A stretch of 38,501 nt of DNA from Spirochaetales bacterium. GTDB lineage: Bacteria > Spirochaetota > Spirochaetia > DSM-2461. This document shows positions 1-8,390 of the stretch, one piece after another. A program made the position numbers and the translations under genes. The stretch covers positions 1 through 38,501 of the forward strand of contig QKAW01000028.1 in the NCBI GenBank assembly GCA_003247135.1, read 5' to 3'. The notes beneath the pieces are model-generated. The model saw only the letters and a program-made list of their open reading frames with translations. It did not search any database and was not told the origin of the DNA. Every line of letters starts with the position of its first letter. The first letter of the stretch is position 1.

Positions 1-223
1 TATATAATTCGGATTCTTTAAGCTCTGCTTCATCGAGATCCTTTTTCTTCTTATTTGGTCTTTCAAAAATATCTTCAGCATTACCTAAAAGCTGCTTTTT
101 CCATTGGCTAATCTGATTCGGATGCACTTCAAACTTCTGTGCTAATTCCTGAATACTCATTTCATTTTTGATTGCTTCTAAAGCTACTTTTGCCTTGAAG
201 TCTTTACTGTGACTCTTTCTCAT
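1..223 (-). CDS. IS3-family transposase OrfA, partial
   Basis: The 74 visible codons read MRKSHSKDFKAKVALEAIK and continue through QELAQKFEVHPNQISQWKKQ. This is the helix-turn-helix of IS3 OrfA (HTH_Tnp_1 type) that recognises the terminal repeats. The basic/acidic tail that follows (RPNKKKKDLDEAELK) fits the region before the leucine zipper, where frameshifting into OrfB usually occurs downstream. The ATG at 223 has an AGGAGG site 13 bases upstream. The gene is cut by the window edge, so whether the transposase is intact cannot be judged. Confidence 0.85.
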   Translation of the reverse strand, partial: MRKSHSKDFKAKVALEAIKNEMSIQELAQKFEVHPNQISQWKKQLLGNAEDIFERPNKKKKDLDEAELKESELY

Positions 224-299
224 AGTGTTAAACTATTCCTCCTAAGATTTTTAATCAAGAAGGATAAACCTTAAACCCCTGTCTTAATTTCCGGGCTCA
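1..299 (-). mobile_element. IS3-family insertion sequence, one end (runs off the window)
   Basis: The element enters from the left edge and ends near base 299. Read on the minus strand its tip starts TGAGCCCGGAAATTAAGAC, a TGA-type end as is usual for IS3-family terminal repeats. Next come a short leader, an AGGAGG ribosome site (237-242) and the orfA start at 223. The AT-rich TATATAT beyond 299 would be the target flank. The other end, the orfB frame and the duplicated target lie outside the window, so the boundary rests on one end only. Confidence 0.75.
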
Positions 300-493
300 T
301 TATATATTAGTTTAAAATTTTAAAAATTTTTATTTATCATATAATTCTTAGAGGTAACAGTTAAGGCTTTAACAAGTGTAAATATTAACACAGTATATAA
401 TGACTAAAAAAAATTCTCTATATTTATAGAAGGACATTATTTAATTTATAGTATAAGATAAAATATTAAATATAACTAAGTAAGGATGTTAAA
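300..493. other. AT-rich gene-free stretch beside the IS end
   Basis: I see no gene here: A/T runs with several TATAAT-like hexamers but no convincing -35 partner, and no strong hairpin. It ends in a GGATG that could serve the short ATG frame at 494. Confidence 0.4.
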
Positions 494-917
494 ATGAAAA
501 AATTGTTTGAATAATGAATATTACAATAAGTGGATTTGGTTGTGTTAGTAATATTGGTAGTATAGATAAAGATGATAAAATTAAAGCTTTGGCATATGAA
601 GTTGCACTGAATTTTGATTATTATGATGAAATTTCTCCAACTTTTCCGAATTATTTAAAAGGTGAATCGGGAATTTTCACTCTCCAGGTGGTATAAAAAA
701 CCTGCATTCAATGATAGAGCACAATTCAATTAATTATAATATGAATGTTATTGTATCTAATTTCTGTAACTGTTCTTATGGTATGAAAGCTGGAGGAGGT
801 AGTGGTGTTTGGAATAATAGAGGTAAAAATATTGCATTACTTGACTCCACAACAGCAGGATTAGCTATAGCATACAATAGGGACAGTTTATGGTGTGGTA
901 AGTTAGTAAAGCTATAA
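494..917 (+). pseudogene. Frame-broken gene remnant, weakly beta-ketoacyl-synthase-like at its start
   Basis: Three short pieces lie end to end in different frames. ATG at 494 gives six codons. A frame from 514 (MNITISGFGCVSNIG...) runs to a stop at 696. A third frame is open from about 666 to 917 (FHSPGGIKNLH... to WCGKLVKL). The second and third overlap around 666-696, as expected from one coding sequence with a frameshift. The opening ISGFGCVSNIG resembles the first strand of ketoacyl synthases (ITGIGxVSxIG), but I recognise no catalytic motif later. There is no good ribosome site before 514 or 711. It lies beside the IS end, so decay after insertion is plausible. Two independent small genes are the alternative. 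Confidence 0.35.
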
Positions 918-936
918 ATATAAAGGAAATATAAAT

Positions 937-1686
937 TTGAAGAATTTAATAATAGATATAGATGGAACTATAATCGATGGTAATAGGGAGATTAATAACT
1001 CTTCATTATTCATAAATAAGTTAGAAAACATTGGAAGTAATTTCATTTTAGCAACAAATTCAATAAAATCCCATGAAGTACAAGTAGCAAGGTTAAAGAA
1101 AATTGGTATTAATGTAGAAGCGAAGAAAATATACACACCAATTGACTCTATAAATTTGATAATTAAAGACAAAAAAATATCAAATGCCATGATAATTGGA
1201 ACTCATGAGGAAATTTGTCAGATTAAAGTAAATAATACAATAAAAAACCCTGAAGTAGTTATACTGCTTGATTTTGAAAAGGAAAAGTTTGGATATAGAG
1301 AATTACAACTTATTATTGATAAAATTGAAAATGGGTGTCCTGTCATTTCTGCCTCTGGATCACCTTATTATTTAAAAGATGGAAAAAAACATTTAGATAC
1401 CGGAGCTTTTGTTACATTAATTGAATCGGTAAGTGGAAAACGAGTAGAAATATTAGGAAAACCATCAAATAAATATTTTTTGAATGCAGGAGCAATATTA
1501 GGAAGTAAAAATGACAATGTTTATGTAATTGGAGATGATTGGAATACAGATATTTTAGGGGCGAAGAATGCAGGTTTTAGGTCTATTTTAATAAAGTCAG
1601 GAAAATATAGAAGAGGTGATGAGAATAAAGGTAAGCCAGATTTTCTAGTTGATAATTTAACAGATTTATTAGATTCAGATATGTAA
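937..1686 (+). CDS. HAD-superfamily hydrolase, NagD/AraL-like (subclass IIA) phosphatase
   Basis: This is a cytoplasmic phosphatase of about 249 residues, the usual size for HAD-IIA proteins that act on sugar phosphates, nucleotides or phosphoglycolate. All four HAD motifs are visible: DIDGTI near the N-terminus (nucleophile Asp and acid/base Asp), LATNS (motif II), the Lys in EILGKPSNKYF (motif III), and GDDWNTDILGAKNAG (motif IV, Mg2+ ligands). The cap region lies between motifs II and III, as in NagD/PGP proteins. The start is TTG at 937 with AAAGGAAAT upstream; no ATG fits better. The exact substrate cannot be told from sequence. The flanking genes (a remnant and a TetR unit) do not suggest a pathway. 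Confidence 0.85.
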   Translation: MKNLIIDIDGTIIDGNREINNSSLFINKLENIGSNFILATNSIKSHEVQVARLKKIGINVEAKKIYTPIDSINLIIKDKKISNAMIIGTHEEICQIKVNNTIKNPEVVILLDFEKEKFGYRELQLIIDKIENGCPVISASGSPYYLKDGKKHLDTGAFVTLIESVSGKRVEILGKPSNKYFLNAGAILGSKNDNVYVIGDDWNTDILGAKNAGFRSILIKSGKYRRGDENKGKPDFLVDNLTDLLDSDM

Positions 1687-1722
1687 TAAAAATATGAAAT
1701 ATTGTTTAAAGGGAAAGTTATC

Positions 1723-1821
1723 ATGAATAAACTACTAAATGAAATGGCAACAAAACTTTCAATGAATGGTACTATTTGTGAGAAGTGTGTAAATCTATTA
1801 TCAGCATATAATCTTTATTAA
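1723..1821 (+). CDS. Possible 32-residue small protein
   Basis: An ATG with AAAGGGAAAG upstream opens MNKLLNEMATKLSMNGTI and then a CEKCVNLLSAYNLY ending. The ribosome site and the CxxC are the only support. It could be a genuine small protein or the truncated 5' end of a lost gene. It ends 21 bases before the tetR promoter. Confidence 0.3.
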   Translation: MNKLLNEMATKLSMNGTICEKCVNLLSAYNLY

Positions 1822-1842
1822 AATTGTTGTCAGAATTTAATC

Positions 1843-1877
1843 TTGACAACTATCAAACGATTCGTTAAATTGTTTGA
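1843..1877 (+). promoter_or_regulatory. tetR promoter overlapped by a 25-bp operator
   Basis: A perfect -35 (TTGACA, 1843-1848) is followed after 17 bases by TAAATT (1866-1871), which puts the start of transcription at about 1878. Bases 1853-1877 form an inverted repeat with arms TCAAAC and GTTTGA that covers the spacer, the -10 and the start point. The same element recurs in inverted form at 2498-2522. This is the layout of an autorepressed TetR gene. Confidence 0.75.
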
Positions 1878-1878
1878 T

Positions 1879-2475
1879 ATGGGAATAACAAAGAAAGACC
1901 AGATACTTGAAGCAGCCATAGATTGTTTTACAACCTATGGGTATGAAAAAACTTCAATGAGTGATATAGGGAAGAGGGTTGGTTTAAATAAAGCCTCACT
2001 TTACTATCATTTTAAAGATAAGTTATCCCTTTTTGATGCAATGGTAGAGATAAAGAGAGATCGTCATAGAGTAGAACTTCGAAAATTACTTAAAAACCAG
2101 GAATTAGGTATTCCACAAATAATCAGTTTTTTATGTGCAGAGATAGATTTTATTGAGATTTTGGCTGTAAATTTTCTAGCTCCTCCTAGTAGTAATAAAA
2201 ATAATAGTGACGACACCATGGTCGTTTTTAAGAAAATAATAGATGAGGATTTAAACACTTTAGAAACTTTAATACAATCTTCAATTGATGCCGGAGTATT
2301 TAAACAGATCGATGTTAAAAAATTGGCTTATATAGTTTTACAGTCATCTAGAGGTTTGTTGATGGTTGATTGTCCTTTAGATATGCCAAAATCCCAACGA
2401 GGGATGGGATATAATCGTGTTAGGGATGACATAAAACAGATTATTCCATTAATTTTAAAGGGTGCCACAGGTTAA
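1879..2475 (+). CDS. TetR/AcrR-family transcriptional regulator
   Basis: About 198 residues, normal for TetR repressors. The N-terminal DNA-binding domain spans roughly residues 4-50, with the helix-turn-helix segment TSMSDIGKRVGLNKASLYYHF, and the rest is the helical ligand/dimer domain. A longer frame opens at TTG 1843, but that TTG is the -35 box of the gene's own promoter, so I place the start at ATG 1879. Transcription is then predicted to begin one or two bases before the ATG, with no room for a ribosome site: a leaderless mRNA. The gene lies directly upstream of the EFR1 flavo-ferredoxin gene and a shared operator precedes both, so it most likely represses itself and that gene. The ligand is unknown. 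Confidence 0.9.
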   Translation: MGITKKDQILEAAIDCFTTYGYEKTSMSDIGKRVGLNKASLYYHFKDKLSLFDAMVEIKRDRHRVELRKLLKNQELGIPQIISFLCAEIDFIEILAVNFLAPPSSNKNNSDDTMVVFKKIIDEDLNTLETLIQSSIDAGVFKQIDVKKLAYIVLQSSRGLLMVDCPLDMPKSQRGMGYNRVRDDIKQIIPLILKGATG

Positions 2476-2497
2476 CTCTTTTTTATTTATATTGAAA

Positions 2498-2522
2498 TCA
2501 AACAATTTAACATTTTGTTTGA
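2498..2522. promoter_or_regulatory. Second TetR operator, before the EFR1 gene
   Basis: A 25-bp inverted repeat with arms TCAAACAA and TTGTTTGA. Read on the opposite strand it matches the tetR operator at 1853-1877 almost base for base, including GTTAAATTGTTTGA. It ends 16 bases before the ATG at 2539, close to where a promoter start would lie. Confidence 0.75.
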
Positions 2523-2538
2523 CAGTTTGGAGGACACA

Positions 2539-3342
2539 ATGAATAGAATTTACGTTTTTACTTCTACAGGTAATAGTTTAAAAATGGCAAAAAACATTGC
2601 AAAGAATTTGGATAATACTGAAATATTATCTATACCGAATTTAATGAAGCAGGGGAACTGGACCATTTCTGGTGAGAGTATTGGGCTTATTTTTCCATGT
2701 TACTATGGAACTATTCCACAACTGGTAAGAAAATTTATAGAAAACGCAACTGAAATTAATGGAAATTTTTGTTATGCAATGGTATCTGCAGGTCGAAGTA
2801 CAGGTATATCCTTAAAAGTTTTGGAAAAAACTCTTTTATCAAGAAATCAGAAGCTGGATTATGGCAGAAACTTAATGATTGCGTCAAATTATATGAATGG
2901 TTGGTATTATGAAATGGTAATGCCAACTAAAGATAAACTTGAGCAAAATATAATGGATGCAGACAAGCTGTGTGAAGAAGTATCAAAAGATATAATTTTA
3001 AGAAACAGAAAAATGGATAAAAGCAGTTTTATTAATTTTATGGTTCCATACGTTTTATCACCAAAAAGGTATCAAAAAGATACAAGAGAATGGGATAGTG
3101 AATTCAGTGTTGGAAATGAATGCAATGGGTGTGGAATCTGCGTTAAATCATGTCCTGTAGATAATATAAAAATGTCTAATGGAAAACCTGAATTTAGTCA
3201 CAATTGTCAAAGGTGTATGGCATGCATTCAGTTTTGTAATCAAAAATCATTTTATATTAGCGGGAAAAGGATGAATAAAATTCATTATTCACATCCTGAT
3301 ATTGACCGTTTTGAACTTTTCCAGTTTAATAAAATTAGTTAA
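2539..3342 (+). CDS. EFR1-family flavodoxin-ferredoxin fusion protein
   Basis: About 267 residues. The N-terminal half is a flavodoxin-like fold: IYVFTSTGNSLKMAKNIA is the FMN phosphate loop and PCYYGTIPQLVRKFIE the second FMN-binding stretch. The C-terminal part has two 4Fe-4S motifs, CNGCGICVKSCP and CQRCMACIQFCN. This is the EFR1 arrangement, a cytoplasmic electron carrier of anaerobes. ATG 2539 has GGAGGA at 2529-2534; the earlier in-frame TTG at 2515 lies inside the operator and is not used here. The operator shared with tetR implies induction by the TetR ligand. Its redox partner is not evident nearby. Confidence 0.88.
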   Translation: MNRIYVFTSTGNSLKMAKNIAKNLDNTEILSIPNLMKQGNWTISGESIGLIFPCYYGTIPQLVRKFIENATEINGNFCYAMVSAGRSTGISLKVLEKTLLSRNQKLDYGRNLMIASNYMNGWYYEMVMPTKDKLEQNIMDADKLCEEVSKDIILRNRKMDKSSFINFMVPYVLSPKRYQKDTREWDSEFSVGNECNGCGICVKSCPVDNIKMSNGKPEFSHNCQRCMACIQFCNQKSFYISGKRMNKIHYSHPDIDRFELFQFNKIS

Positions 3343-3370
3343 ATATTAATTAAAAAAGAGGTAATTGTTC

Positions 3371-3907
3371 TTGAAGTATATTGCAAACTTTATAACATTT
3401 TTCCGAATTATTTTTGTTTTTTCACTATTTTTTGTAGAATCATTAAGTCCACAATATTTAATAATTTATTTTATTTGTGGAACTAGTGATATCCTGGATG
3501 GTTACGTAGCACGAAAAACTGATAGCGTCAGCAATTTCGGTTCTAAATTAGATTCAATTGCTGATTTTATTATGGTTATTGTTGTAGGTGTTACATTATT
3601 TAGAGTTATTGAATTACCAAAATTTTCATATATTTGGATAATTTCAATAATTTTGATAAGGTTTTTGTCTATTGGTATAGTAATGGTGAAATTTAAAACA
3701 TTTGGTATTCTTCATAGTTTTGGCAACAAAGCAACAGGAGCTATACTTCTGTTTTTACCTGTTTTGCTAAAATTTATTGATATAAACATGTTAACTTTAA
3801 TTATTTGTATAGTCGGATCCCTATCTGCTTTGGAGGAATTGGTTATCCACATAATTAATGATAAATTTATTCCAGATTTGTCTGGAGTTCTTAGCCTGTT
3901 TAAATAG
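3371..3907 (+). CDS. CDP-alcohol phosphatidyltransferase family membrane protein
   Basis: About 178 residues, mostly hydrophobic with about five or six membrane helices. The family signature DGxxARx8Gx3Dx3D is complete in DGYVARKTDSVSNFGSKLDS followed by IAD, so the metal and CDP-binding aspartates are present. Enzymes of this family transfer a phosphatidyl group from CDP-diacylglycerol to an alcohol such as glycerol-3-phosphate, serine or inositol. The sequence does not say which. I use TTG 3371, with AAAGAGG nine to ten bases upstream; TTG 3365 is too close to that site. Its 3' end overlaps the convergent lacI-type gene by 8 bases, with no terminator between them. Confidence 0.85.
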   Translation: MKYIANFITFFRIIFVFSLFFVESLSPQYLIIYFICGTSDILDGYVARKTDSVSNFGSKLDSIADFIMVIVVGVTLFRVIELPKFSYIWIISIILIRFLSIGIVMVKFKTFGILHSFGNKATGAILLFLPVLLKFIDINMLTLIICIVGSLSALEELVIHIINDKFIPDLSGVLSLFK

Positions 3908-4919
3908 CTTTAGTTGATTCCCTAATAATAAGTTCTGGATAAAAGATCAATCTTCTTGGAGATCTTGCTTTGCTATTAAGTAACTGTAGCATCATTTCTG
4001 CTGATTCGGTACCAAGTCTTTCCGGATTCATATCTATTGTTGTCATTTGTGGATCTGAGATTAGAGAAAAAACTGTATTATCATGAGCAATTAGTGAAAG
4101 ATCCTCTGGAATTGAGAGTCCAATCTCCTTAGCTGCTTTTAATACTCCTAAAGCCATTAATTCATTTGATGCAAAAATTGCAGAGGGTTTATTTGGGGAT
4201 TTTAATAGTGGTAAAACCTGATCACATGTATAATCAATACAGTTAAAATGATCAGTATCTTTTATTTTAAGGATATGGGATTCTTCAATATCTAACCCTT
4301 TTTCTGTCATTTTTTGCCTATAAATCTGCTCTTTACACACAAAAGCAAATCCGTTTGAAGCACCACGAATGAAACCTATTTTCCTATGATTTAATTTAAA
4401 AAAGTAATCCATAGTTTGTGACATTCCATTTTCCTGATCTACAAGGATTAAGTTACTATCCATTCTGTCTGGATTGCCGTTTATAAGAACAACAGGAATC
4501 TGTTTATTTATATCAGAATAAAGTCCTGAATTTTCACCTTTTGAACCAACATCAACAATTATTAGTCCATCTACTCCTGAATCTAGAAAGCGCCGTAAAA
4601 TATCAATTTCTTCATCTCCTCGTGTGGAAGAACTTGCAAAATTACATAAATATCCTCTTTCCCTGAGTTTTAATTCCATAGAGCTCATAATTGATGAGTA
4701 GTAAGGGTTTTCCATGTTAGATACTATAACCCCAATTCTGAAAGACTGACCTTTTATTAAACCTCTGGCAATTAGATTTGGTCTATAATCCAGTTCTGCT
4801 ATAGTCTCTTCTACTATTTTTCTTGCTTTTTCACTTACAGGATGGTTATTTAAAACTCTGGAGACAGTAGCTATAGATACTCCAGCTTTTTTAGCAACAT
4901 CTTCCAGCTTTGTTTTCAA
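3900..4919 (-). CDS. LacI-family transcriptional regulator
   Basis: 339 residues, standard for the family. The N-terminal HTH and hinge read LEDVAKKAGVSIATVSRVLN with DYRPNLIARGL after it. The rest is the periplasmic-binding-like effector domain (FRIGVIVSNMENPYYSSIMS, then later SLIAHDNTVFSLISDPQMTT). The start is TTG 4919, eight bases after GGAG. It is the last gene of the minus-strand sugar importer operon, 35 bases after the second permease. A LacI-type operator lies at the operon's promoter (8164-8171), so it probably represses its own operon and is relieved by the imported sugar or a derivative. Confidence 0.92.
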   Translation of the reverse strand: MKTKLEDVAKKAGVSIATVSRVLNNHPVSEKARKIVEETIAELDYRPNLIARGLIKGQSFRIGVIVSNMENPYYSSIMSSMELKLRERGYLCNFASSSTRGDEEIDILRRFLDSGVDGLIIVDVGSKGENSGLYSDINKQIPVVLINGNPDRMDSNLILVDQENGMSQTMDYFFKLNHRKIGFIRGASNGFAFVCKEQIYRQKMTEKGLDIEESHILKIKDTDHFNCIDYTCDQVLPLLKSPNKPSAIFASNELMALGVLKAAKEIGLSIPEDLSLIAHDNTVFSLISDPQMTTIDMNPERLGTESAEMMLQLLNSKARSPRRLIFYPELIIRESTKAI

Positions 4920-4954
4920 TACACCATCTCCTTATAAATCTCTTTAATTATATT

Positions 4955-5752
4955 TTATCCTTTTACAGCACCAGAAGTCATCCCTTCTCCTAAATGTTTT
5001 TGGAAAAACAGATATATAATAATTGATGGAATAGCCATTATAACCAAACAAGCAAATATAATTTCCGGTCTTGCTCCATGTATTGATGAACTAAGTGAAA
5101 TTACAGCCATAGGTAGTGTTCTCATCTCCTCTGTTCTGGAAAAAAGTAGTGGGTTTAGATAATCATTCCATGAGTTGATAAATGCAAAAACAATTACATT
5201 TACAGTTGCTGGTTTGCTAAGAGGGGCATAAACACTATACCAAATAGTTATATATCCTCCACCTTCAATTTTTGTCGCTTCCATAAGTTCATTACCTAAT
5301 GAATCAAAATAATTTTTTAATATTAAAATTGCAATTGGAAGCCAGAAAGTAGCCGCTGGAAGTATAAGAGCAGCATAGGTATTCATCCAGCCAAGGAATT
5401 TCATTGTCTGAAAAAGAGGAGTTATGAAACATAATAAAGAAATAGACATTGTAAGCATAATAACAAGAAATATTTTGTCTCTTCCTGGAAAATTTATTTT
5501 TGAAAAAGCAAAAGCTGCAGGTGATGAAACGCCAACAATTAATAAGACTTGCATAATCGATACAAATACACTGTTAAAAATCATTCTTAAAATTGGAAAT
5601 CCAGAAGTAAACAGGTAGGTGTAATTTTTAATTCCTCCAACTTTGAAGGATGATAAAATAACAAAGCCCATTGGAATTAGATATATTGCTGTTATGATAA
5701 TTAATAGTACTTGAGTTATTATTCTCTCTTTTCTACTTATAGATTTAAACAC
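4955..5752 (-). CDS. Carbohydrate ABC transporter permease, MalG-like
   Basis: About 265 residues with six predicted membrane helices. The ATPase-coupling EAA loop is visible as ELMEATKIEGGGYITIWYS...PLSKPA, the MalG/UgpE class signature. It forms the inner-membrane channel with the upstream MalF-like protein. The start is GTG 5752: AGGAGG at 5759-5764 is six bases away and overlaps the stop of the upstream gene. The longer frame from 5809 would lack a ribosome site and overlap the neighbour by over 50 bases. No ATPase gene is in the operon, so a shared MsmX/UgpC-type ATPase elsewhere is likely. Confidence 0.93.
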   Translation of the reverse strand: MFKSISRKERIITQVLLIIITAIYLIPMGFVILSSFKVGGIKNYTYLFTSGFPILRMIFNSVFVSIMQVLLIVGVSSPAAFAFSKINFPGRDKIFLVIMLTMSISLLCFITPLFQTMKFLGWMNTYAALILPAATFWLPIAILILKNYFDSLGNELMEATKIEGGGYITIWYSVYAPLSKPATVNVIVFAFINSWNDYLNPLLFSRTEEMRTLPMAVISLSSSIHGARPEIIFACLVIMAIPSIIIYLFFQKHLGEGMTSGAVKG

Positions 5753-5753
5753 C

Positions 5754-6665
5754 TTAAGCCTCCTGTTTTTTCTTATTGAAGGAAATTTGCAAAGCTGATA
5801 GCAAAACACTTATAACTATCATAAAAACACTTATAGCAGCTCCATAGCCGGCTTGGGAGTTTTGGGCAACTGCCTGATATAACATTGTTGCTGGAAATTG
5901 CGTAGAGTTACCAGGTCCCCCCTGGGTTAGCAGCCAAACAATATCGAAGGTTTTTATTGCCCCGACTATTCCAAGAACAATAACTGTTGTGTGAGTAGAC
6001 CACAGACCTGGCCAAACAATAGATTTCAGAGTTTTCCAGAAACCAGCACCATCAATTTGAGCTGCTTCAAATACATCTTCACTAATAGTTGTTAACCCTG
6101 CAATATAAAAAACCATCTGTGCACCTGTCCACTGGAATATATTGGCTATTATTATGCACCAAAGGGCTGTTTTAGGATCTCCTAACCAAACTCTTGTTAG
6201 TGAGTCTAAACCCATATTTCTTAAAAAAACATTGATTATTCCAAAGTATGGTTCATACAATCCCATAAATGTTCTGGCAATTACCACAGTTGATAATGTA
6301 ACAGGTATATATACTATTGCTTTAAAAAATGAGTGACCAAGTAATTTTGGTCGTAAAAGTAGTGCAATACAGAGGCCTAAAAACATCTGAACAGTTACAG
6401 TGCTTAGCATAAAAATTACAACATTAACAATTGCTTTTAAAGACAATGGATCTTTTATTAGAATTGAATAATTCTTTAATCCTCGAAATACCATTGTTTC
6501 TGGCATAAATCCATCCCACTTGTAAAAGCTTAGTTTAAAAACATAGAAAAGACCGTAAAAAACAAATAGACCGAGAAGTATGATTATGGGAGTTATAAAC
6601 AAGTAACCCGATAAAACTTCTGCTCTTTTCATTCTTAATAATGAACCTGATTTAGGCTTCTTCAT
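5754..6665 (-). CDS. Carbohydrate ABC transporter permease, MalF-like
   Basis: 303 residues with six membrane helices, the first at about residues 15-40. The EAA loop reads EAAQIDGAGFWKTLKSIVWP, matching the sugar permease family (LacF/UgpA type). It pairs with the MalG-like permease that starts two bases after its stop. ATG 6665 is preceded by AAGGTGG. Confidence 0.93.
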   Translation of the reverse strand: MKKPKSGSLLRMKRAEVLSGYLFITPIIILLGLFVFYGLFYVFKLSFYKWDGFMPETMVFRGLKNYSILIKDPLSLKAIVNVVIFMLSTVTVQMFLGLCIALLLRPKLLGHSFFKAIVYIPVTLSTVVIARTFMGLYEPYFGIINVFLRNMGLDSLTRVWLGDPKTALWCIIIANIFQWTGAQMVFYIAGLTTISEDVFEAAQIDGAGFWKTLKSIVWPGLWSTHTTVIVLGIVGAIKTFDIVWLLTQGGPGNSTQFPATMLYQAVAQNSQAGYGAAISVFMIVISVLLSALQISFNKKKQEA

Positions 6666-6715
6666 ATTGATACCACCTTAAGAATATCAGCCTGATAATC
6701 AGGCTGATAAAGTTA

Positions 6716-8071
6716 TTATTTTTCAGAAATTAGTTGAAGTGCATCTAATTCAGATTTAATATCATTTCCTGCAACAACATTTTGAACTACTATACCAAGC
6801 TGAGTAAAAACAGCAGGGTCAGAAGTCCCTCTAGGACCAGCCATATTATTGTTAGTTGCATTTACAATTGCATCTACACCATCAGCAGAAGCCTTATCCT
6901 GGTATATTGATTTATTTAATGAAGCTCCTTGAAGAGATGGTATTAAACCGGAACCTGGTCGACCAGTCTGATATGTTCTACCTTCACCAACTAACATATA
7001 ATCAAGAAGTTTTTTAGCCGCATCTAACTTAGCAGGATCCTTTGCTACATTTTTATTAACAGAAATTCCAACATCAATACCACCAAGAACAACAGGTTTT
7101 CCACCAGCAAAGTTTGGTACAGGGAAGGCTCCAAAAATATCACTATCAGTTGCTCTATCACCTCGTCTATCTGCATAAGGTTTACCTTCAGCATTTACAT
7201 TAGATGGATTTGATAACATTCCAACAGCCCAGCCACCATTTATATGCATAACAGCTTTTCCGTCTGCCCACATTCCAATTGAATCTTCATATACTGAAAC
7301 ACCAAGAGCGTCTTTTTCGATAACTCCTTTATCTACTAACTCTTTTAATATTGTCATAGCTTTAACAAATTGAGGTGAATTCCATTTTACTAAACCCTGA
7401 TCAGCTTTCTCTGTAATTCCACTTTCTACCATATTTGCAAATAGTGAGAAAACATCACCATTAAACCAGCTGTCTTTTAAACCAATTGTTAATGGTAACT
7501 TATCCGGGAATGCTGTTTTTAATCTATTTATTACAGATATCATGCTTTCCAGATCTGTTGGAACTTCTTTTATTCCTGCTTGTTCAAAATAAGTTGCATT
7601 ATAGTACACAAACATTGTTGATGCAGAACCAAGTGGAGCCATAGCAATTTTATCTCCACCTGATCTGAATTTTGCATCAGCAACAACTGCTGGAACAAGT
7701 TTGTTTAAAGTATCCTTGGCTGGTTCAGACAGATCTAATAAAAATGGATTATATTTATTTAACAGGGGTCCTGGTTGCACACATAAAATATCCGGTCCAG
7801 CTCCTGATGAAAACTCCGCTTGTAATTTTGTTTTATAGTCATCCATTTGATTAACGCTTGACTGTAATTCAATATTCGGGTATTTCTCTTCAAAACCCTT
7901 TTTAATAACTACAAAATCTTCAACTGTAGGCAGCGACCATGTCCACCATGTTAGAACAACTTTTTCTGTTTTGTTTGCCATCTCTTTTTTTTCTTCATTT
8001 CCGCTTGCAAATAGTGATGCAGATGCGATTAAAAGAGTTAAAAAAGTTAATGCTTTTAAAACTGACTTCAT
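6716..8071 (-). CDS. Extracellular sugar-binding protein of an ABC importer (solute-binding family 1)
   Basis: 451 residues, the usual length. The N-terminal signal peptide (MKSVLKALTFLTLLIASASL) ends in FASGNEEKK, a leader form common in spirochaete binding proteins. The mature part has the family-1 fold: VVLTWWTWSLPTVEDF, GFEEKYPNIELQ, DILCVQPGP, and a GKAVMHINGGWAVG hinge segment. It captures a carbohydrate outside the inner membrane and hands it to the two downstream permeases. AAAGGAG precedes the ATG. As first gene of the operon it lies about 100 bases behind the predicted transcription start. The ligand is unknown. Confidence 0.92.
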   Translation of the reverse strand: MKSVLKALTFLTLLIASASLFASGNEEKKEMANKTEKVVLTWWTWSLPTVEDFVVIKKGFEEKYPNIELQSSVNQMDDYKTKLQAEFSSGAGPDILCVQPGPLLNKYNPFLLDLSEPAKDTLNKLVPAVVADAKFRSGGDKIAMAPLGSASTMFVYYNATYFEQAGIKEVPTDLESMISVINRLKTAFPDKLPLTIGLKDSWFNGDVFSLFANMVESGITEKADQGLVKWNSPQFVKAMTILKELVDKGVIEKDALGVSVYEDSIGMWADGKAVMHINGGWAVGMLSNPSNVNAEGKPYADRRGDRATDSDIFGAFPVPNFAGGKPVVLGGIDVGISVNKNVAKDPAKLDAAKKLLDYMLVGEGRTYQTGRPGSGLIPSLQGASLNKSIYQDKASADGVDAIVNATNNNMAGPRGTSDPAVFTQLGIVVQNVVAGNDIKSELDALQLISEK

Positions 8072-8163
8072 AAAAATCTCCTTTTATTTATCTCTGAAGC
8101 TTAAAACTCCAGAGTAATTAGCTCATTTTCAAAATTAAATTCACAGAGCTGTAATATTTCTGT

Positions 8164-8207
8164 AAACGTTTTAAGTGATTTTACAATTGGGTTTTAAATT
8201 CTGTCAA
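8164..8207 (-). promoter_or_regulatory. Promoter and LacI-type operator of the sugar importer operon
   Basis: On the minus strand TTGACA (8207-8202) is followed after 18 bases by TAAAAT (8183-8178), predicting a start near 8171. The centre of a LacI-family operator, AAACGTTT (8164-8171) within TGTAAACGTTTTAA, lies exactly at that start point with the family's central CG. Bound repressor would block initiation. The rest of the 319-base gap between the divergent genes (8072-8390) is AT-rich and shows only the 5' leader of the operon and the ribosome site of the next gene. Confidence 0.65.
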
Positions 8208-8390
8208 CTTATAATTTATTAAAAATATAATTTATTTAGATTTAGAGAAATTTGTTGTTATTTAAAACTAAATTGATAGTTATACAAATAAAATGTTTGT
8301 TCTTTTTAAAATTAAAATGTTAATATTTAAAGTAATTTTAAAATTTATTAAGTATTTTTATTAAATAAAAGTATAAAGGAGGGAGAGGTT

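Noticed and set aside
912..1190. 92-codon minus-strand open frame
   Set aside because: It is antisense to the HAD phosphatase, whose four motifs are complete. The hydrophobic look comes from the AT-rich complement.
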